Assembly: GCA_017985675.1 (NCBI GenBank)
Contig: JAGNXB010000001.1
Coordinates: 300,743 to 364,742 of the forward strand
DNA: 64,000 bases
Source: Saprospiraceae bacterium
Lineage (GTDB): Bacteria > Bacteroidota > Bacteroidia > Chitinophagales > Saprospiraceae
Reading direction: 5' to 3'
Below the pieces are notes generated by a model. That model was not told where the DNA came from, made no database searches, and was given only the letters and a program-made list of their open reading frames with translations. The position numbers and the translations under genes were made by a program. This document shows, in pieces, positions 1 to 8,411 of the stretch (the first letter of the stretch is position 1; every line of letters starts with the position of its first letter).

Positions 1-764
1 TCCATTGTGCTAGGGGTGGCAAACGGTCAGAAAGTACAGCCTGGTTATTAGAAAATGCAGGATTTAGCGTTTATCTCCTGGTTGGCGGATACAAAGCAAT
101 ACGCAGATATTATCTTTCATTCCTTGAGCGGTCCCATTTTAAATTTCTGGTACTAGGAGGAAGAACGGGTAGCCGAAAAACCAAAATGCTGCAGTTGCTC
201 CAACAATCTGGAGAGCAAGTTCTAGATTTGGAAGGTATTGCAGGGCACAAAGGTTCCGCCTTTGGCCACCTTGGCTTGCAAATCCAAAAAGGTTACGAAC
301 GATTTGAAAATCGTATAGCAGAACATCTACTCGAACTTGATCAAGAGAGGATAGTATGGGTTGAAGCAGAGAGCCGGCATATTGGCCGATTGATGGTGCC
401 CAAGGCAATATGGGATCAAATGTCATGTGCCCCAATGATCTTCCTGGACGTTAGCGCTGAAGAGCGACTGTCCACTATAATGGAGGAATATGGCTTGCAT
501 GAAACGCACTTATTGGAATCGGCATTCTTGAATATAAGGAATAGAATTGGTCCCCAGCATGCAGATGCTGCTGTCAAATTTCTAAAAGATGGGAACCTGG
601 ATGGAGCAGCAAAGATTGCAATGTTATATTATGACAAACACTATGACTTCCATCGCCAAAATGAACAGAAAAGAACAGTGTTTAAGGTAAATTCAAAAGG
701 AGATTCCTTAGAAGAGTTGTTAGTAAAATTATTGGAAGCCAGTAAAAAAGTGATTGAGAAATGA
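1..764 (+). CDS. mnmH: tRNA 2-selenouridine synthase MnmH (SelU), 5'-truncated by the window
   Basis: This enzyme replaces the sulfur of 2-thiouridine at tRNA wobble position 34 with selenium, through a geranylated intermediate, using selenophosphate from SelD. The reading frame is already open at the first base (first full codon at base 3), so the N-terminus lies outside the window. The visible part opens with the rhodanese active-site motif CARGGKRS and the following GGYKAIRRY. These are followed by a P-loop-like segment GGRTGSRKT and a C-terminal helical domain. The rhodanese Cys is present. In the P-loop, Arg (CGA at 174-176) stands where a Walker A glycine is expected. The stop overlaps the selD start by 4 bases (ATGA), so the two genes are translationally coupled. 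Identification is firm from motif order and the selD neighbour. Confidence 0.93.
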   Translation, partial: HCARGGKRSESTAWLLENAGFSVYLLVGGYKAIRRYYLSFLERSHFKFLVLGGRTGSRKTKMLQLLQQSGEQVLDLEGIAGHKGSAFGHLGLQIQKGYERFENRIAEHLLELDQERIVWVEAESRHIGRLMVPKAIWDQMSCAPMIFLDVSAEERLSTIMEEYGLHETHLLESAFLNIRNRIGPQHADAAVKFLKDGNLDGAAKIAMLYYDKHYDFHRQNEQKRTVFKVNSKGDSLEELLVKLLEASKKVIEK

Positions 765-1801
765 ATATAAATCGTTTGACGTTGTACAGTCATGGCGCAG
801 GATGTGGTTGCAAAATTGCCCCTGACGTTTTATCAGACATCCTGGCTCAGGCACCTGCCACTATGCATTTTCCATCACTTCTTGTTGGGAATATGGAAAA
901 GGATGATGCAGCCATCATGGATCTAGGTGATGGGACGGGGCTAATCAGTACCGTTGACTTTTTTATGCCAATAGTAGATGACCCTTATGATTTTGGCAGA
1001 ATAGCAGCAGTAAACGCATTGAGTGATATCTACGCCATGGGTGGTGAACCTATAATAGCCATTGCGATTTTAGGCTGGCCTGTAAAGGATCTGGGATTAG
1101 ATGAAGCAGGTAAGGTAATGCAGGGCGGACGCGATGTCTGCAATAATGCGGGCATCCCTTTAGCGGGTGGTCATAGTATTGACTCAGTTGAACCATTTTT
1201 TGGACTTTCTGTAAATGGAAGAGTGGCCCTGGGAAACATAAAGAGAAACAAAGGAGCAGTTCCGGGTGACTTATTGTATTTGTCAAAACCCCTGGGAGTA
1301 GGGATTCTAACTACGGCTCAAAAATTGGAACGCTTACTTCCCCAAGATATCGATCTGGCTCGGGATCAAATGATCATTCCCAATAAGATAGGCTCTAAAC
1401 TAGGCACAAAGCCATATGTCCATGCCATGACAGATATTACGGGTTTCGGACTTCTAGGACATCTGCTGGAATTATGCGAAGCGAGTGGGGTAGGGGCTGA
1501 GTTGCACTTTGCAGACATTCCAATAATTGGTACAGACAGATTATCCTATTATCTAAAAATGCAATGTATACCAGCCGCTACATTAAGAAATTGGGAGAGT
1601 ATGAAAGGCAAAATATCGGAGTTGCCGGCTGACCAACGTGCTCTGCTTTGTGATCCACAAACAAGTGGCGGTTTACTTGTAGCCGTGGATCCTGCTTTTC
1701 AGAATGAGTTTGATTCGTTTGCCAAAACAGAAGAGCATGCCAATTTCACCAGGATTGGATGCATAACTGATGCACAACAAAAGCTTATTCGTATCCATTA
1801 A
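761..1801 (+). CDS. selD: Selenide, water dikinase SelD
   Basis: SelD makes selenophosphate from selenide and ATP, the selenium donor for MnmH and for selenocysteine synthesis. The 346-residue length is normal for the family. The N-terminus carries GAGCGCK, in which Cys15 and Lys18 correspond to E. coli Cys17 and Lys20. The catalytic position is therefore an ordinary cysteine, not selenocysteine. Further family motifs are the glycine-rich AGGHSID and DPQTSGGLL. The start ATG overlaps the mnmH stop, giving a two-gene mnmH-selD operon. No selA, selB or selenocysteine tRNA is visible in the window, so the context points to selenium use in tRNA modification. A weak hairpin follows the stop codon. 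Confidence 0.97.
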   Translation: MNINRLTLYSHGAGCGCKIAPDVLSDILAQAPATMHFPSLLVGNMEKDDAAIMDLGDGTGLISTVDFFMPIVDDPYDFGRIAAVNALSDIYAMGGEPIIAIAILGWPVKDLGLDEAGKVMQGGRDVCNNAGIPLAGGHSIDSVEPFFGLSVNGRVALGNIKRNKGAVPGDLLYLSKPLGVGILTTAQKLERLLPQDIDLARDQMIIPNKIGSKLGTKPYVHAMTDITGFGLLGHLLELCEASGVGAELHFADIPIIGTDRLSYYLKMQCIPAATLRNWESMKGKISELPADQRALLCDPQTSGGLLVAVDPAFQNEFDSFAKTEEHANFTRIGCITDAQQKLIRIH

Positions 1802-1849
1802 ATGTTGGACTTCCCAGCCAGCGTTCGATAGCCGAAAGCATCTAACATT
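1801..1849. terminator. Possible bidirectional hairpin between convergent selD and an outer-membrane gene
   Basis: AATGTTGGA at 1801-1809 pairs with TCTAACATT at 1841-1849 over 9 bp with one G-U pair, around a loop of about 31 bases. It sits exactly in the 47-bp gap between two converging genes. There is no strong T run, so its action as a terminator is only inferred. Confidence 0.35.
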
Positions 1850-2475
1850 TAGAAAATAAAGGCAATTGAGGTAATTATCCTGCTGGGCTTATCACTAAAA
1901 TCATAGCTCTTTCCAAAAAACCTGATATGATCACCGTAATTGCTGAAATTACCTTCATATCGCAAGTCCAGATTTAGTTTCCAGATGTCAAAACCTATAC
2001 CTGCCTGCCAACCCCAATTTACGTCAGACCATTTAGGGTCATATTCCGCAAGTCCACCCATTTCTGAAGCACTGCTAAGATGTACATGGCCTACCGGACC
2101 TCCAAATAAATTGAGTACACCCAGATCAAACCCAAGCATAAGGGGAAAATCCAGAGATTGGTAGTTTTCTTCCAATACTCGGTTAACACCTAGAGTTTGA
2201 AAAGTGTAAGAGGTTGTGTTTGAATTCAGAATGATTTCTGGTTGGAGGTAAAATTTCTCTATATATATTTTGAGCAAAGCCCCAAAGTGTATACCGTACC
2301 GGGCATCCTTCACTTCTAAAGAGAAATCCTGGAAGGTAATCGGATCAGTAAAATCAATCTTTTCAGGATTGATCTGAGTAGTATTGAAACCACCTTTAAT
2401 GCCCAATTTGACCTGTGCGTTAGTTGTGTAGCTAGCAAAAAGTAGAATAGAAGTAAAGAGGAATAAGCGAATCAT
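1849..2475 (-). CDS. Small outer-membrane beta-barrel protein (PorT-like/OMP_b-brl family)
   Basis: A 208-residue secreted protein with a clear signal peptide (hydrophobic stretch at residues 3-16, cleavage near TNAQ). The mature part starts VKLGIKGGFN, the usual opening strand of Bacteroidota porin-family barrels of the PorT/outer-membrane beta-barrel type. The rest shows alternating hydrophobic strands and ends in an aromatic (IAFIF), as expected for a barrel inserted by the BAM complex. No enzymatic motif is visible, and the substrate or partner is unknown. Such proteins often carry the PorT-family label although they are not the T9SS component; the better PorT candidate lies at 11721-12431. 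Transcribed alone, convergent with selD. Confidence 0.75.
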   Translation of the reverse strand: MIRLFLFTSILLFASYTTNAQVKLGIKGGFNTTQINPEKIDFTDPITFQDFSLEVKDARYGIHFGALLKIYIEKFYLQPEIILNSNTTSYTFQTLGVNRVLEENYQSLDFPLMLGFDLGVLNLFGGPVGHVHLSSASEMGGLAEYDPKWSDVNWGWQAGIGFDIWKLNLDLRYEGNFSNYGDHIRFFGKSYDFSDKPSRIITSIAFIF

Positions 2476-2597
2476 AGTATAAATGGTTTCTTTTATATGA
2501 ACGATTGAACGGAAAGAAGGATGATCCTGTTGCCATTAAATTCGTTTTTCTTAACATATCAGGTTTAACACGTAAATTTATGATTTTATAGAGGCAT

Positions 2598-3191
2598 ATG
2601 GAGATAACTTTTGTTGGTAGCTTTGAATACCTTGAACAGCTTCCCATTCCCCAAAAGCCTGAATTCGCGTTCGTTGGCCGGTCAAATGTAGGGAAGTCAT
2701 CGCTCATCAATATGATCACAGGCAGGAAAAACCTTGCACATACTTCCGGTACACCCGGTAAGACTCAATTAATGAATTTGTTTGATGTTTCAGGGAAATA
2801 TCTCATTGTGGATCTTCCTGGCTACGGGTATGCAAGGCTTGGAAAATCGCAGCGACGTAAAATGGAAGGTATGGTACGTAGGTATCTTACTGCTCGGACT
2901 TCGCTATTTTTGGTTTTTTTACTGCTTGATGCTCGTCTAAAACCGCAACTAAGTGACATGCAAATGTTGAATTGGTTAGGCGAACAAAAACTTCCAGTAG
3001 CATTAATCTTTACAAAAGCGGATAAAATTAGCCCAACTGTACTCGCTGCAAACATAAAAGTCTACGAGGAAAGTATACTTTCATCCTGGGAGGTGGTACC
3101 AGTTTCATTTTCTACTTCCTCCCAAACAAACATCGGCAGAGAAGAGGTTTTGAGGTATATTGCAGACTGTCTAGTTCACTTTAAGGGCTAA
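2598..3191 (+). CDS. engB: Ribosome-biogenesis GTP-binding protein EngB (YihA/YsxC)
   Basis: A small (197 aa) GTPase needed for assembly of the 50S ribosomal subunit. The G1 loop GRSNVGKS is at residues 27-34, G3 (DLPG) at 72-75 and G4 (TKAD) near 139. The family signature TSGTPGKTQ lies between G1 and G3. Length and motif spacing match EngB and exclude the larger Era and Der GTPases. A TAnnTTTG-like box (TAAATTTA) at 2573-2580 lies just upstream of the start. The TAA stop shares its last A with the ATG of the next gene, a one-base overlap that implies co-translation with the acyltransferase. Confidence 0.96.
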   Translation: MEITFVGSFEYLEQLPIPQKPEFAFVGRSNVGKSSLINMITGRKNLAHTSGTPGKTQLMNLFDVSGKYLIVDLPGYGYARLGKSQRRKMEGMVRRYLTARTSLFLVFLLLDARLKPQLSDMQMLNWLGEQKLPVALIFTKADKISPTVLAANIKVYEESILSSWEVVPVSFSTSSQTNIGREEVLRYIADCLVHFKG

Positions 3192-4876
3192 TGAGGTTAT
3201 CATTCCACAAGTATCCACCAGTTTTACCTGATATCCGGCAATGGCCTGTTTATCTGTTAAGTAAAGAACGGGATCATTTTATTCGGCAACTGCGTACATC
3301 TATTTTTCAATCCATTACGGATAATGGTCAACGACCTGTGCGTGCCTTGATTGAAAGGGCCTTATATCTCGAACGGTCTCGGATACATGATCGGCCTTGG
3401 AAAGTTGATCCCCCCGACGAAAGAGCGTTTTGGACTAAGGTCCGGAAACGACTTGGAACATCTCCAAGTGAAGGCGACCGGGAAGTAGAATATGAATTGC
3501 TCCAGGAAATTATTCATAGGTACGCCCAGGAGATTGTAGGTACATTCAATCGAAATACCTTCTTATTTGCCCGGCGTTTTCTTACTCTTTTTTTTGGCCG
3601 ATTGCTCCAATCTATTGGGGGGTGGTCAATTTTATCGCGCCGCTCCCATCTTCAGAGCAAGTTAAATGTTGTAGGGGAATTTGAGATGGTTCGAAAACTG
3701 ATGGAAAAAGGTACAGTGATTATCGTTCCTACCCATTCGTCAAATCTTGATTCAATTTTGGTAGGGTACATGTTGGATGCAATACTTGGCCTACCGAGCT
3801 TCTCCTACGGCGCAGGCCTAAATCTATACAATACAGGCTATATTGCCTATTTCATGAATCGATTGGGCGCTTACAGGGTGGACCGCAGGAAAAAAAATCT
3901 AATCTATCTGGAAACGTTAAAAAGTTATTCCAGACTGACTTTAGAACGCGGCGTAAATAGTATATTTTTTCCAGGTGGTACCCGATCTCGCAGTGGTATT
4001 ATAGAACCCAAACTAAAAATCGGTCTTCTTTCTACGGCTATTGAAGCACAAAGATCATTACTACAGCATGATCGGCCGGAAAAAGTTTTCATTGTTCCTT
4101 TAAATATCTCCTATCATTTTGTTCTAGAGGCAGGGTCACTTGTAAATGAATATTTGCGTGAAGAAGGCAAAGAAAAATACATTGTTTCATCACGTGAAGA
4201 TTCCCGCAGCATCAGAAAAACGATTAAATTTATATGGAAGTTGATGTCAAAGTCCTCCCAAGTTACATTTTCAATTTCGAGACCTTTAGACGTCCTTGGT
4301 AATGCGGTGGACGAAGGAGGCAATAGTTTCGATCATCAACATCGTCAAATTGATGTTCGGGACTACTTCCGGCTTGGAACAGGTATTAGCGCTGATGCTC
4401 AACGAGAATCCCAATACAGTAAAACCCTGGCTGAAAAGGTTGTCGAATGTTACTATAGGGACTATGTCGTGCTAAGTAGCCATCTAGTAGCATGTGTGGC
4501 ATTCGATGTTTTAAAAAGTGACCATGCTAATTTAGATCTATTTAGTTTAATTAAATTGCCGGAAGAGGATTATATATTTGATAGTCAGGTGCTTGTGTCA
4601 GGATGTGAAGAAATGCGTCTTGCCTTGCTCAAATTGGAAGCTAAAGGCAGGGTCAAAATTGCACCAAGTATAAAGGAAGGCGGTCCACAAATGCTTATGG
4701 ATGGTATTAAAAACATGGGTGTTTTCCACACGGAAAGACCAATCTTTAAAGATACCAAAGGACGCATTCGGAGTGAAAGTTTCAAACTCTTGTATTTCTA
4801 TCACAACCGGTTGGACGGTTACCGCAAAGTAGAAAATGTTGAGTGGGATAAACTTCAAGTGTCCTTTGCTGGTTAG
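3191..4876 (+). CDS. Glycerol-3-phosphate/lysophosphatidate-type acyltransferase (PlsB/PlsC superfamily)
   Basis: A 561-residue membrane-associated acyltransferase, probably acting in the first steps of phospholipid synthesis. The catalytic HX4D motif appears as HSSNLD near residue 182. The substrate-binding block FFPGGTRSRSG lies near residue 259, and a third block (VPLNISYHF) follows. Long N-terminal (about 160 aa) and C-terminal (about 200 aa) extensions flank the acyltransferase core, as in PlsB-type glycerol-3-phosphate acyltransferases and unlike the short PlsC enzymes. It lies immediately after engB with a one-base overlap. The acyl donor and the exact acceptor (glycerol-3-phosphate or lysophosphatidate) cannot be told from sequence, so no symbol is given. 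Confidence 0.82.
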   Translation: MRLSFHKYPPVLPDIRQWPVYLLSKERDHFIRQLRTSIFQSITDNGQRPVRALIERALYLERSRIHDRPWKVDPPDERAFWTKVRKRLGTSPSEGDREVEYELLQEIIHRYAQEIVGTFNRNTFLFARRFLTLFFGRLLQSIGGWSILSRRSHLQSKLNVVGEFEMVRKLMEKGTVIIVPTHSSNLDSILVGYMLDAILGLPSFSYGAGLNLYNTGYIAYFMNRLGAYRVDRRKKNLIYLETLKSYSRLTLERGVNSIFFPGGTRSRSGIIEPKLKIGLLSTAIEAQRSLLQHDRPEKVFIVPLNISYHFVLEAGSLVNEYLREEGKEKYIVSSREDSRSIRKTIKFIWKLMSKSSQVTFSISRPLDVLGNAVDEGGNSFDHQHRQIDVRDYFRLGTGISADAQRESQYSKTLAEKVVECYYRDYVVLSSHLVACVAFDVLKSDHANLDLFSLIKLPEEDYIFDSQVLVSGCEEMRLALLKLEAKGRVKIAPSIKEGGPQMLMDGIKNMGVFHTERPIFKDTKGRIRSESFKLLYFYHNRLDGYRKVENVEWDKLQVSFAG

Positions 4877-4979
4877 GATTGTGTCCTCACATTAGTCGAG
4901 GCTGTTTACACCAAGTGTACGTGTACTGACGTGCATATGATAACGATCAATTTTGTTGGTTTTATTTTCAAATACTCCG

Positions 4980-5525
4980 ATGGATTTCATTCTTTATGAT
5001 CTTGAAGCCACCTGCTGGCCTGCTGAAACGCCAGGAATTACTCAAGAGATCATAGAAATTGGCGCTTTTAAAATAGATAAATTAGGGCAAACAAAGGGGC
5101 GATTTCACAAATTGGTCAGACCAATATTATTTCCCAACTTATCACCTTATTGTCGCAATTTAACAGGTATTCAGCAAGAAGAAATAGACTGTGCACCCAG
5201 ATTTCCTGTGGTAATTGAAGCATTTGAAGATTGGTTGTGGGAAAGTGATGACTATGCTATGATTTCCTGGGGCGCAAGTGATCCGGTTTTTCTTGAACAC
5301 GACTTTCAACTTCATCGTCTTGAAAGCACTTCATTTGTCAACAAACAGTACAACTTAAAGCAGATCTATAAAGAGGTATTCAGATTGCCTGGTAAGCTAG
5401 GTTTGAATGCAGCGTTAAGGCGTGAAGGCTTAGCGTTTGAAGGCAACCAACACCGTGCATTAGATGATGCACGGAATATGGCATCTCTTTTTCTTAGACA
5501 TATCGATATCTGGCCTATACCATGA
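4980..5525 (+). CDS. DEDDh-family 3'-5' exonuclease (ERI1/KapD-like)
   Basis: A 181-residue RNase T/DNA polymerase III epsilon-type exonuclease. Exo I is FILYDLEATCW, with metal-binding Asp7 and Glu9. Exo II includes the aspartate of SWGASDPVF. Exo III is HRALDDARNMA, which supplies the catalytic His and last Asp of the DEDDh type. The Cys-Trp after the DLEAT motif and the PILFPNLSPYC segment fit the ERI1/KapD subgroup more than DnaQ. The start was set at the ATG at 4980, because a TTG nine codons upstream adds nothing conserved. It could process RNA ends or degrade short nucleic acids; the substrate is unknown. A gap of about 100 bp separates it from the acyltransferase gene. Confidence 0.85.
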   Translation: MDFILYDLEATCWPAETPGITQEIIEIGAFKIDKLGQTKGRFHKLVRPILFPNLSPYCRNLTGIQQEEIDCAPRFPVVIEAFEDWLWESDDYAMISWGASDPVFLEHDFQLHRLESTSFVNKQYNLKQIYKEVFRLPGKLGLNAALRREGLAFEGNQHRALDDARNMASLFLRHIDIWPIP

Positions 5526-5629
5526 GCTTCCAAATTTTCAACTTAACATAATATAAATTATGGGCAAAATGATATATGGTAATTATCTCTTTTGAATGGT
5601 TGTCAGGTACCTGCATTGAAAACCTTCGT

Positions 5630-6118
5630 TTAGGGCTCCATAAGAAGTACCGAATCCAAATCAGCTGCTGAATAATTTACGGATTTTAATACCTTATGGT
5701 CTGCCTGTCTGTATACCATAAATTTTCCATCTGATTCTTCGATATAACCTTCAGTACCATCTTTTGATCGGTAAAATGCAATTGTATCTTCAGCATCCTT
5801 TAGATTATCACATACTTTGCTCATATTGCTGCGCTGGACTTCATCAAACAATCTTTTGAAATGATCACCTAAACCAAATTCAAGTATTGCTCCAGATAAC
5901 ACATACTGGATATCAGCCAGAGCGTCAGCTATTTCAGTAATATCCTTTGCTTTAATTGCATCTTTGAGCTCATCAAGTTCTTCTTGTAGCAGGTTTATTC
6001 GAAGTTTGCACCGATCCTCATGTGGCACATTTGGTTTAGCCAGAATAGGAAGTTTGAATATTCTATGAAAGTCTGCAACGCTGTTGAGCGCCTGCGGCTC
6101 TTCGTATTTGTAACTCAT
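5630..6118 (-). CDS. MazG-like all-alpha NTP pyrophosphohydrolase
   Basis: A 162-residue protein of the all-alpha nucleoside triphosphate pyrophosphohydrolase superfamily (MazG/PRA-PH-like). The metal-binding signature EExxE...ExxD is visible as EELDELKD followed by EIADALADIQYV. Members hydrolyse (d)NTPs or related pyrophosphates to monophosphates, often as housecleaning enzymes. A C-terminal extension (about 60 residues, from SNMSKVCDNL on) is typical of a subgroup labelled 'nucleoside triphosphate pyrophosphohydrolase family protein' or HAD-associated. The start was placed at the ATG at 6118 (MSYKYEE), because the 25 upstream codons look non-conserved. A TAACTTTC box (reverse strand, 6151-6158) upstream resembles the -7 consensus. 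Substrate not predictable. Confidence 0.8.
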   Translation of the reverse strand: MSYKYEEPQALNSVADFHRIFKLPILAKPNVPHEDRCKLRINLLQEELDELKDAIKAKDITEIADALADIQYVLSGAILEFGLGDHFKRLFDEVQRSNMSKVCDNLKDAEDTIAFYRSKDGTEGYIEESDGKFMVYRQADHKVLKSVNYSAADLDSVLLMEP

Positions 6119-6252
6119 TGATTTTGTCTTGTTAGTATTTAATTTAGTTCGAAAGTTAAGTAATTTTTGATTGCCAGAATAATTAGGCGTCAAGCTTACC
6201 CTTGATATTCAGATAATCAAACTACTTTCATGCTTATTTTTAAAAACTCCTA

Positions 6253-6480
6253 TTGACAAAGTTATCGCGCTCCCAATTCCTAAAGAGATTGACGGGATTG
6301 TTTGTAGGAGCACCTCTATTTTTATCATCTGGTCAATTATCATGCAGCAAATCAGAACCCATGGCACCCAATAAATTCGTGAGCCGGACAACTTTTAAAC
6401 CCCAACAAGCCAATGAAAATGTACTGGCGCCCAATATTCCAACAGGTGATTTTATAGTGGATCTGAGAGAATTAACCTAA
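6253..6480 (+). CDS. Short exported protein with Tat/Sec-like signal, possibly truncated
   Basis: A 75-residue frame with a TTG start (the only start after the in-frame stop at 6241-6243). The N-terminus SRSQFLKRLTGLFVGAP has basic residues followed by a hydrophobic stretch, like a Tat- or Sec-type signal. Cys31 (QLSC) could be a poor lipobox. The remainder is polar, ending PTGDFIVDLRELT. That ending recalls the segment just before the Fe-S domain of some Bacteroidota Rieske-type exported proteins, but no Rieske cysteines or histidines follow, so it may be a remnant. A TATTTTTA box at 6235-6242 could be its -7 element. Its 3' end overlaps the broken TRAP permease on the other strand. Confidence 0.4.
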   Translation: MTKLSRSQFLKRLTGLFVGAPLFLSSGQLSCSKSEPMAPNKFVSRTTFKPQQANENVLAPNIPTGDFIVDLRELT

Positions 6481-6972
6481 TATCCTTCAACAGCTTGGAT
6501 AAGTCAAATATAGCAAGGAGCAAATAGCCGAATACGATTGCTGATTTATTCAAGTATCTGGCCTCCAAACCATTCGGATTGGGGCCTCCCCTATGCGTAT
6601 ACTTTGCTATGCATAAGAAGCTGAAGTGAATATTATAATTGCACACCAAGGTAAAAGTAAAAAAACGGTGCCCACGTTGTTAACAAGTACTTTCCTTTTG
6701 AGGGACCAATTGGAATAAAAAAGATCTACCTGGACATGTTTATCTGCCAACCATGTAGCGCCAGCCCACCACAAAAAAAGTAGAGAGAATAGTTGCCACT
6801 CCAAATCTACCATCCAGGTTTTGCTGGTGTTAAGTACATACCGTAAAAGCACATCACAACAAATAAGTAAAACCAATAAAAGGCAAGTCCAGGAAATCCA
6901 CTGCCCCATTTTGGTCTGAATGGACTCATTTTTGGCTTTCGGTATTTGTATAAACAAAAAAGCAACCCGCAT
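6452..6972 (-). pseudogene. TRAP-transporter small permease (DctQ-like), frameshifted
   Basis: Two reverse-strand frames together make one DctQ-like protein. The first (6972 down to a stop at 6607-6609) gives the family core: the segment LLRYVLNTSKTWM, then LEWQLFSLLFLWWAGATW, then KHVQVDLFY, with three membrane helices. The second frame, open to 6452, continues with GGPNPNGLEARYLNKSA and a final helix FGYLLLAIFDLSKLLK. This matches the usual DctQ C-terminus, with a G-x-P-[DN]-P-x-G-L motif followed by the last transmembrane segment. The shift must fall near 6595-6612. The apparent start at 6972 lies inside the terminator of the preceding gene. No DctM large permease or DctP receptor is adjacent. 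Either this is a decayed orphan or the base call is wrong. Confidence 0.7.
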
Positions 6973-6992
6973 TCAAATATACGGGTTGCTTT
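6953..6992 (-). terminator. Intrinsic terminator of the TPR-protein gene
   Basis: A perfect 11-bp inverted repeat (AAAGCAACCCG at 6959-6969 with CGGGTTGCTTT at 6982-6992, 12-base loop) is followed on the reverse strand by a T run. It lies 27 bases after the stop of the TPR-protein gene. Confidence 0.9.
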
Positions 6993-7018
6993 CCAGACCA
7001 ATCGCTTTATACTCAAGA

Positions 7019-8338
7019 TTACTTCTTGAAATAGCTTGTTGAGTTTTTATTGCCAGCCTGTACATGCTCTAATCGCTTCTTGAATTCATTTGAAACGGCT
7101 AGATCATTTTTGCGTGCATAAATTTCTTTGAGGGCTACTAAAGTATTCAAGTCGTTTGGATCAAGTTGCTCCGCGCGTTGAAAGTAAGGGAGTGCATTAG
7201 TGAATTCAGCCTCAACCTTTTGTTTCATAGCATCATATTTTTTCAATCCTTCTTTGGAATAATCATCAGCAAGGACATTCAAAGACTGGGTATAAACTGC
7301 GGCTCTGTTGTAATACAAAGCACCAATACTGTATGTAGCATCCAGATAATTTTCATCCTTGCTCAATGCTTGCTGGTAATAGGATAAGGCTGCATCAAAA
7401 TGTTGACCTGCTTTTTCCGTTTCCTTTGCCTCCATAGCTTTTTGGAAGAGGTTATCATACACATTTCCAAGTGTGAGATACAGTGACTTGTTTTCGGGTT
7501 CCTTCTCAATTGCGGCTTTAAGCTTGCCTACCAGCTCATCCAATTTACCTTCACGGAGATAATGATTGATTTCGGTAAAGAGCAAGGATACTTCATCAGG
7601 ATACTTTTTACGCCCTTCTTCAAGGTATGAAACAGCTTTAGCTTTATCCGTTTCTATTGATCCATTATAAAGTAGGTCATAGATATAAGCGTTCGGATAA
7701 TTTGAAACACGAAGTTTTTCTAAATAACCCATACATCTCACTTTATCAGAAGCATTGCCACAGGTGGCAGCGGCACTGAACATAGCATCCTGGTAGGCTT
7801 TATCATCCAGGGCACTTTTCTCTTTTTCCCTGGTAAGAATGTCATGCGCCTCGATTACACTACTGAATCCCGCATGTGCAACATCCAATTTATCCGTCTG
7901 ATAGCCCACTATAGCCATGTTGTTTAATGCGCCAACGATATCATAGATACCTTGTAGGGCATCTTTTTTATTATATCCTTTTTTAGAAAGGCTTAATCCC
8001 TGTTTAAAGGCATTAAATCCATCAAGTGCTGCACTTGGATAATTTGGTTGCGCTTTAGGATTCAGCATTATAGCTGTGATATCTCTATTAGCCGCTTCCA
8101 ATGCAATTTGGCCCTTAGTAATCCAAGCCTCTGGATCTTGTTGAATAGTCACATCATCCAAAGCAACGCCTATCATATCCCAAGCTTCTTGAAGTTTTTC
8201 AGTATTAGCACCAGGATCAAGATTGTAGGCACCCAGCGCACGTTTAGCTTTTTTGTAAGCCCGATCCGATTCTTCCTGAGCAGTAATGCTGCCTGTCAAG
8301 CCAGCAAGCAGAAGGAGAAATAGAGCAAATTTCTTCAT
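7019..8338 (-). CDS. Exported TPR-repeat protein
   Basis: A 439-residue protein with a signal peptide (hydrophobic residues 4-19, cleavage near ITAQ). The mature part is all-helical with tetratricopeptide repeats. Clear TPR-like units include ALSYYQQALSKDENYLDATY and ALPYFQRAEQLDPNDLNTLV near the C-terminus. Such proteins are usually periplasmic scaffolds for protein-protein contacts, and no catalytic motif is seen. It lies 73 bp downstream of gyrA on the same strand, so read-through from gyrA is possible, and it ends at a strong intrinsic terminator. The precise function is unknown; similar exported TPR proteins are common in Saprospiria. Confidence 0.8.
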   Translation of the reverse strand: MKKFALFLLLLAGLTGSITAQEESDRAYKKAKRALGAYNLDPGANTEKLQEAWDMIGVALDDVTIQQDPEAWITKGQIALEAANRDITAIMLNPKAQPNYPSAALDGFNAFKQGLSLSKKGYNKKDALQGIYDIVGALNNMAIVGYQTDKLDVAHAGFSSVIEAHDILTREKEKSALDDKAYQDAMFSAAATCGNASDKVRCMGYLEKLRVSNYPNAYIYDLLYNGSIETDKAKAVSYLEEGRKKYPDEVSLLFTEINHYLREGKLDELVGKLKAAIEKEPENKSLYLTLGNVYDNLFQKAMEAKETEKAGQHFDAALSYYQQALSKDENYLDATYSIGALYYNRAAVYTQSLNVLADDYSKEGLKKYDAMKQKVEAEFTNALPYFQRAEQLDPNDLNTLVALKEIYARKNDLAVSNEFKKRLEHVQAGNKNSTSYFKK

Positions 8339-8411
8339 AACTAAGAGTTGTTGATTTGTTTAGTAACCAAATTAAAATGAGCGAAAGTCCATTATGTTTG
8401 TTATCCAACTG

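Noticed and set aside
3191..4876. Several reverse-strand frames within the acyltransferase gene
   Set aside because: They are shadows of the coding frame, without starts, signals or recognisable motifs.
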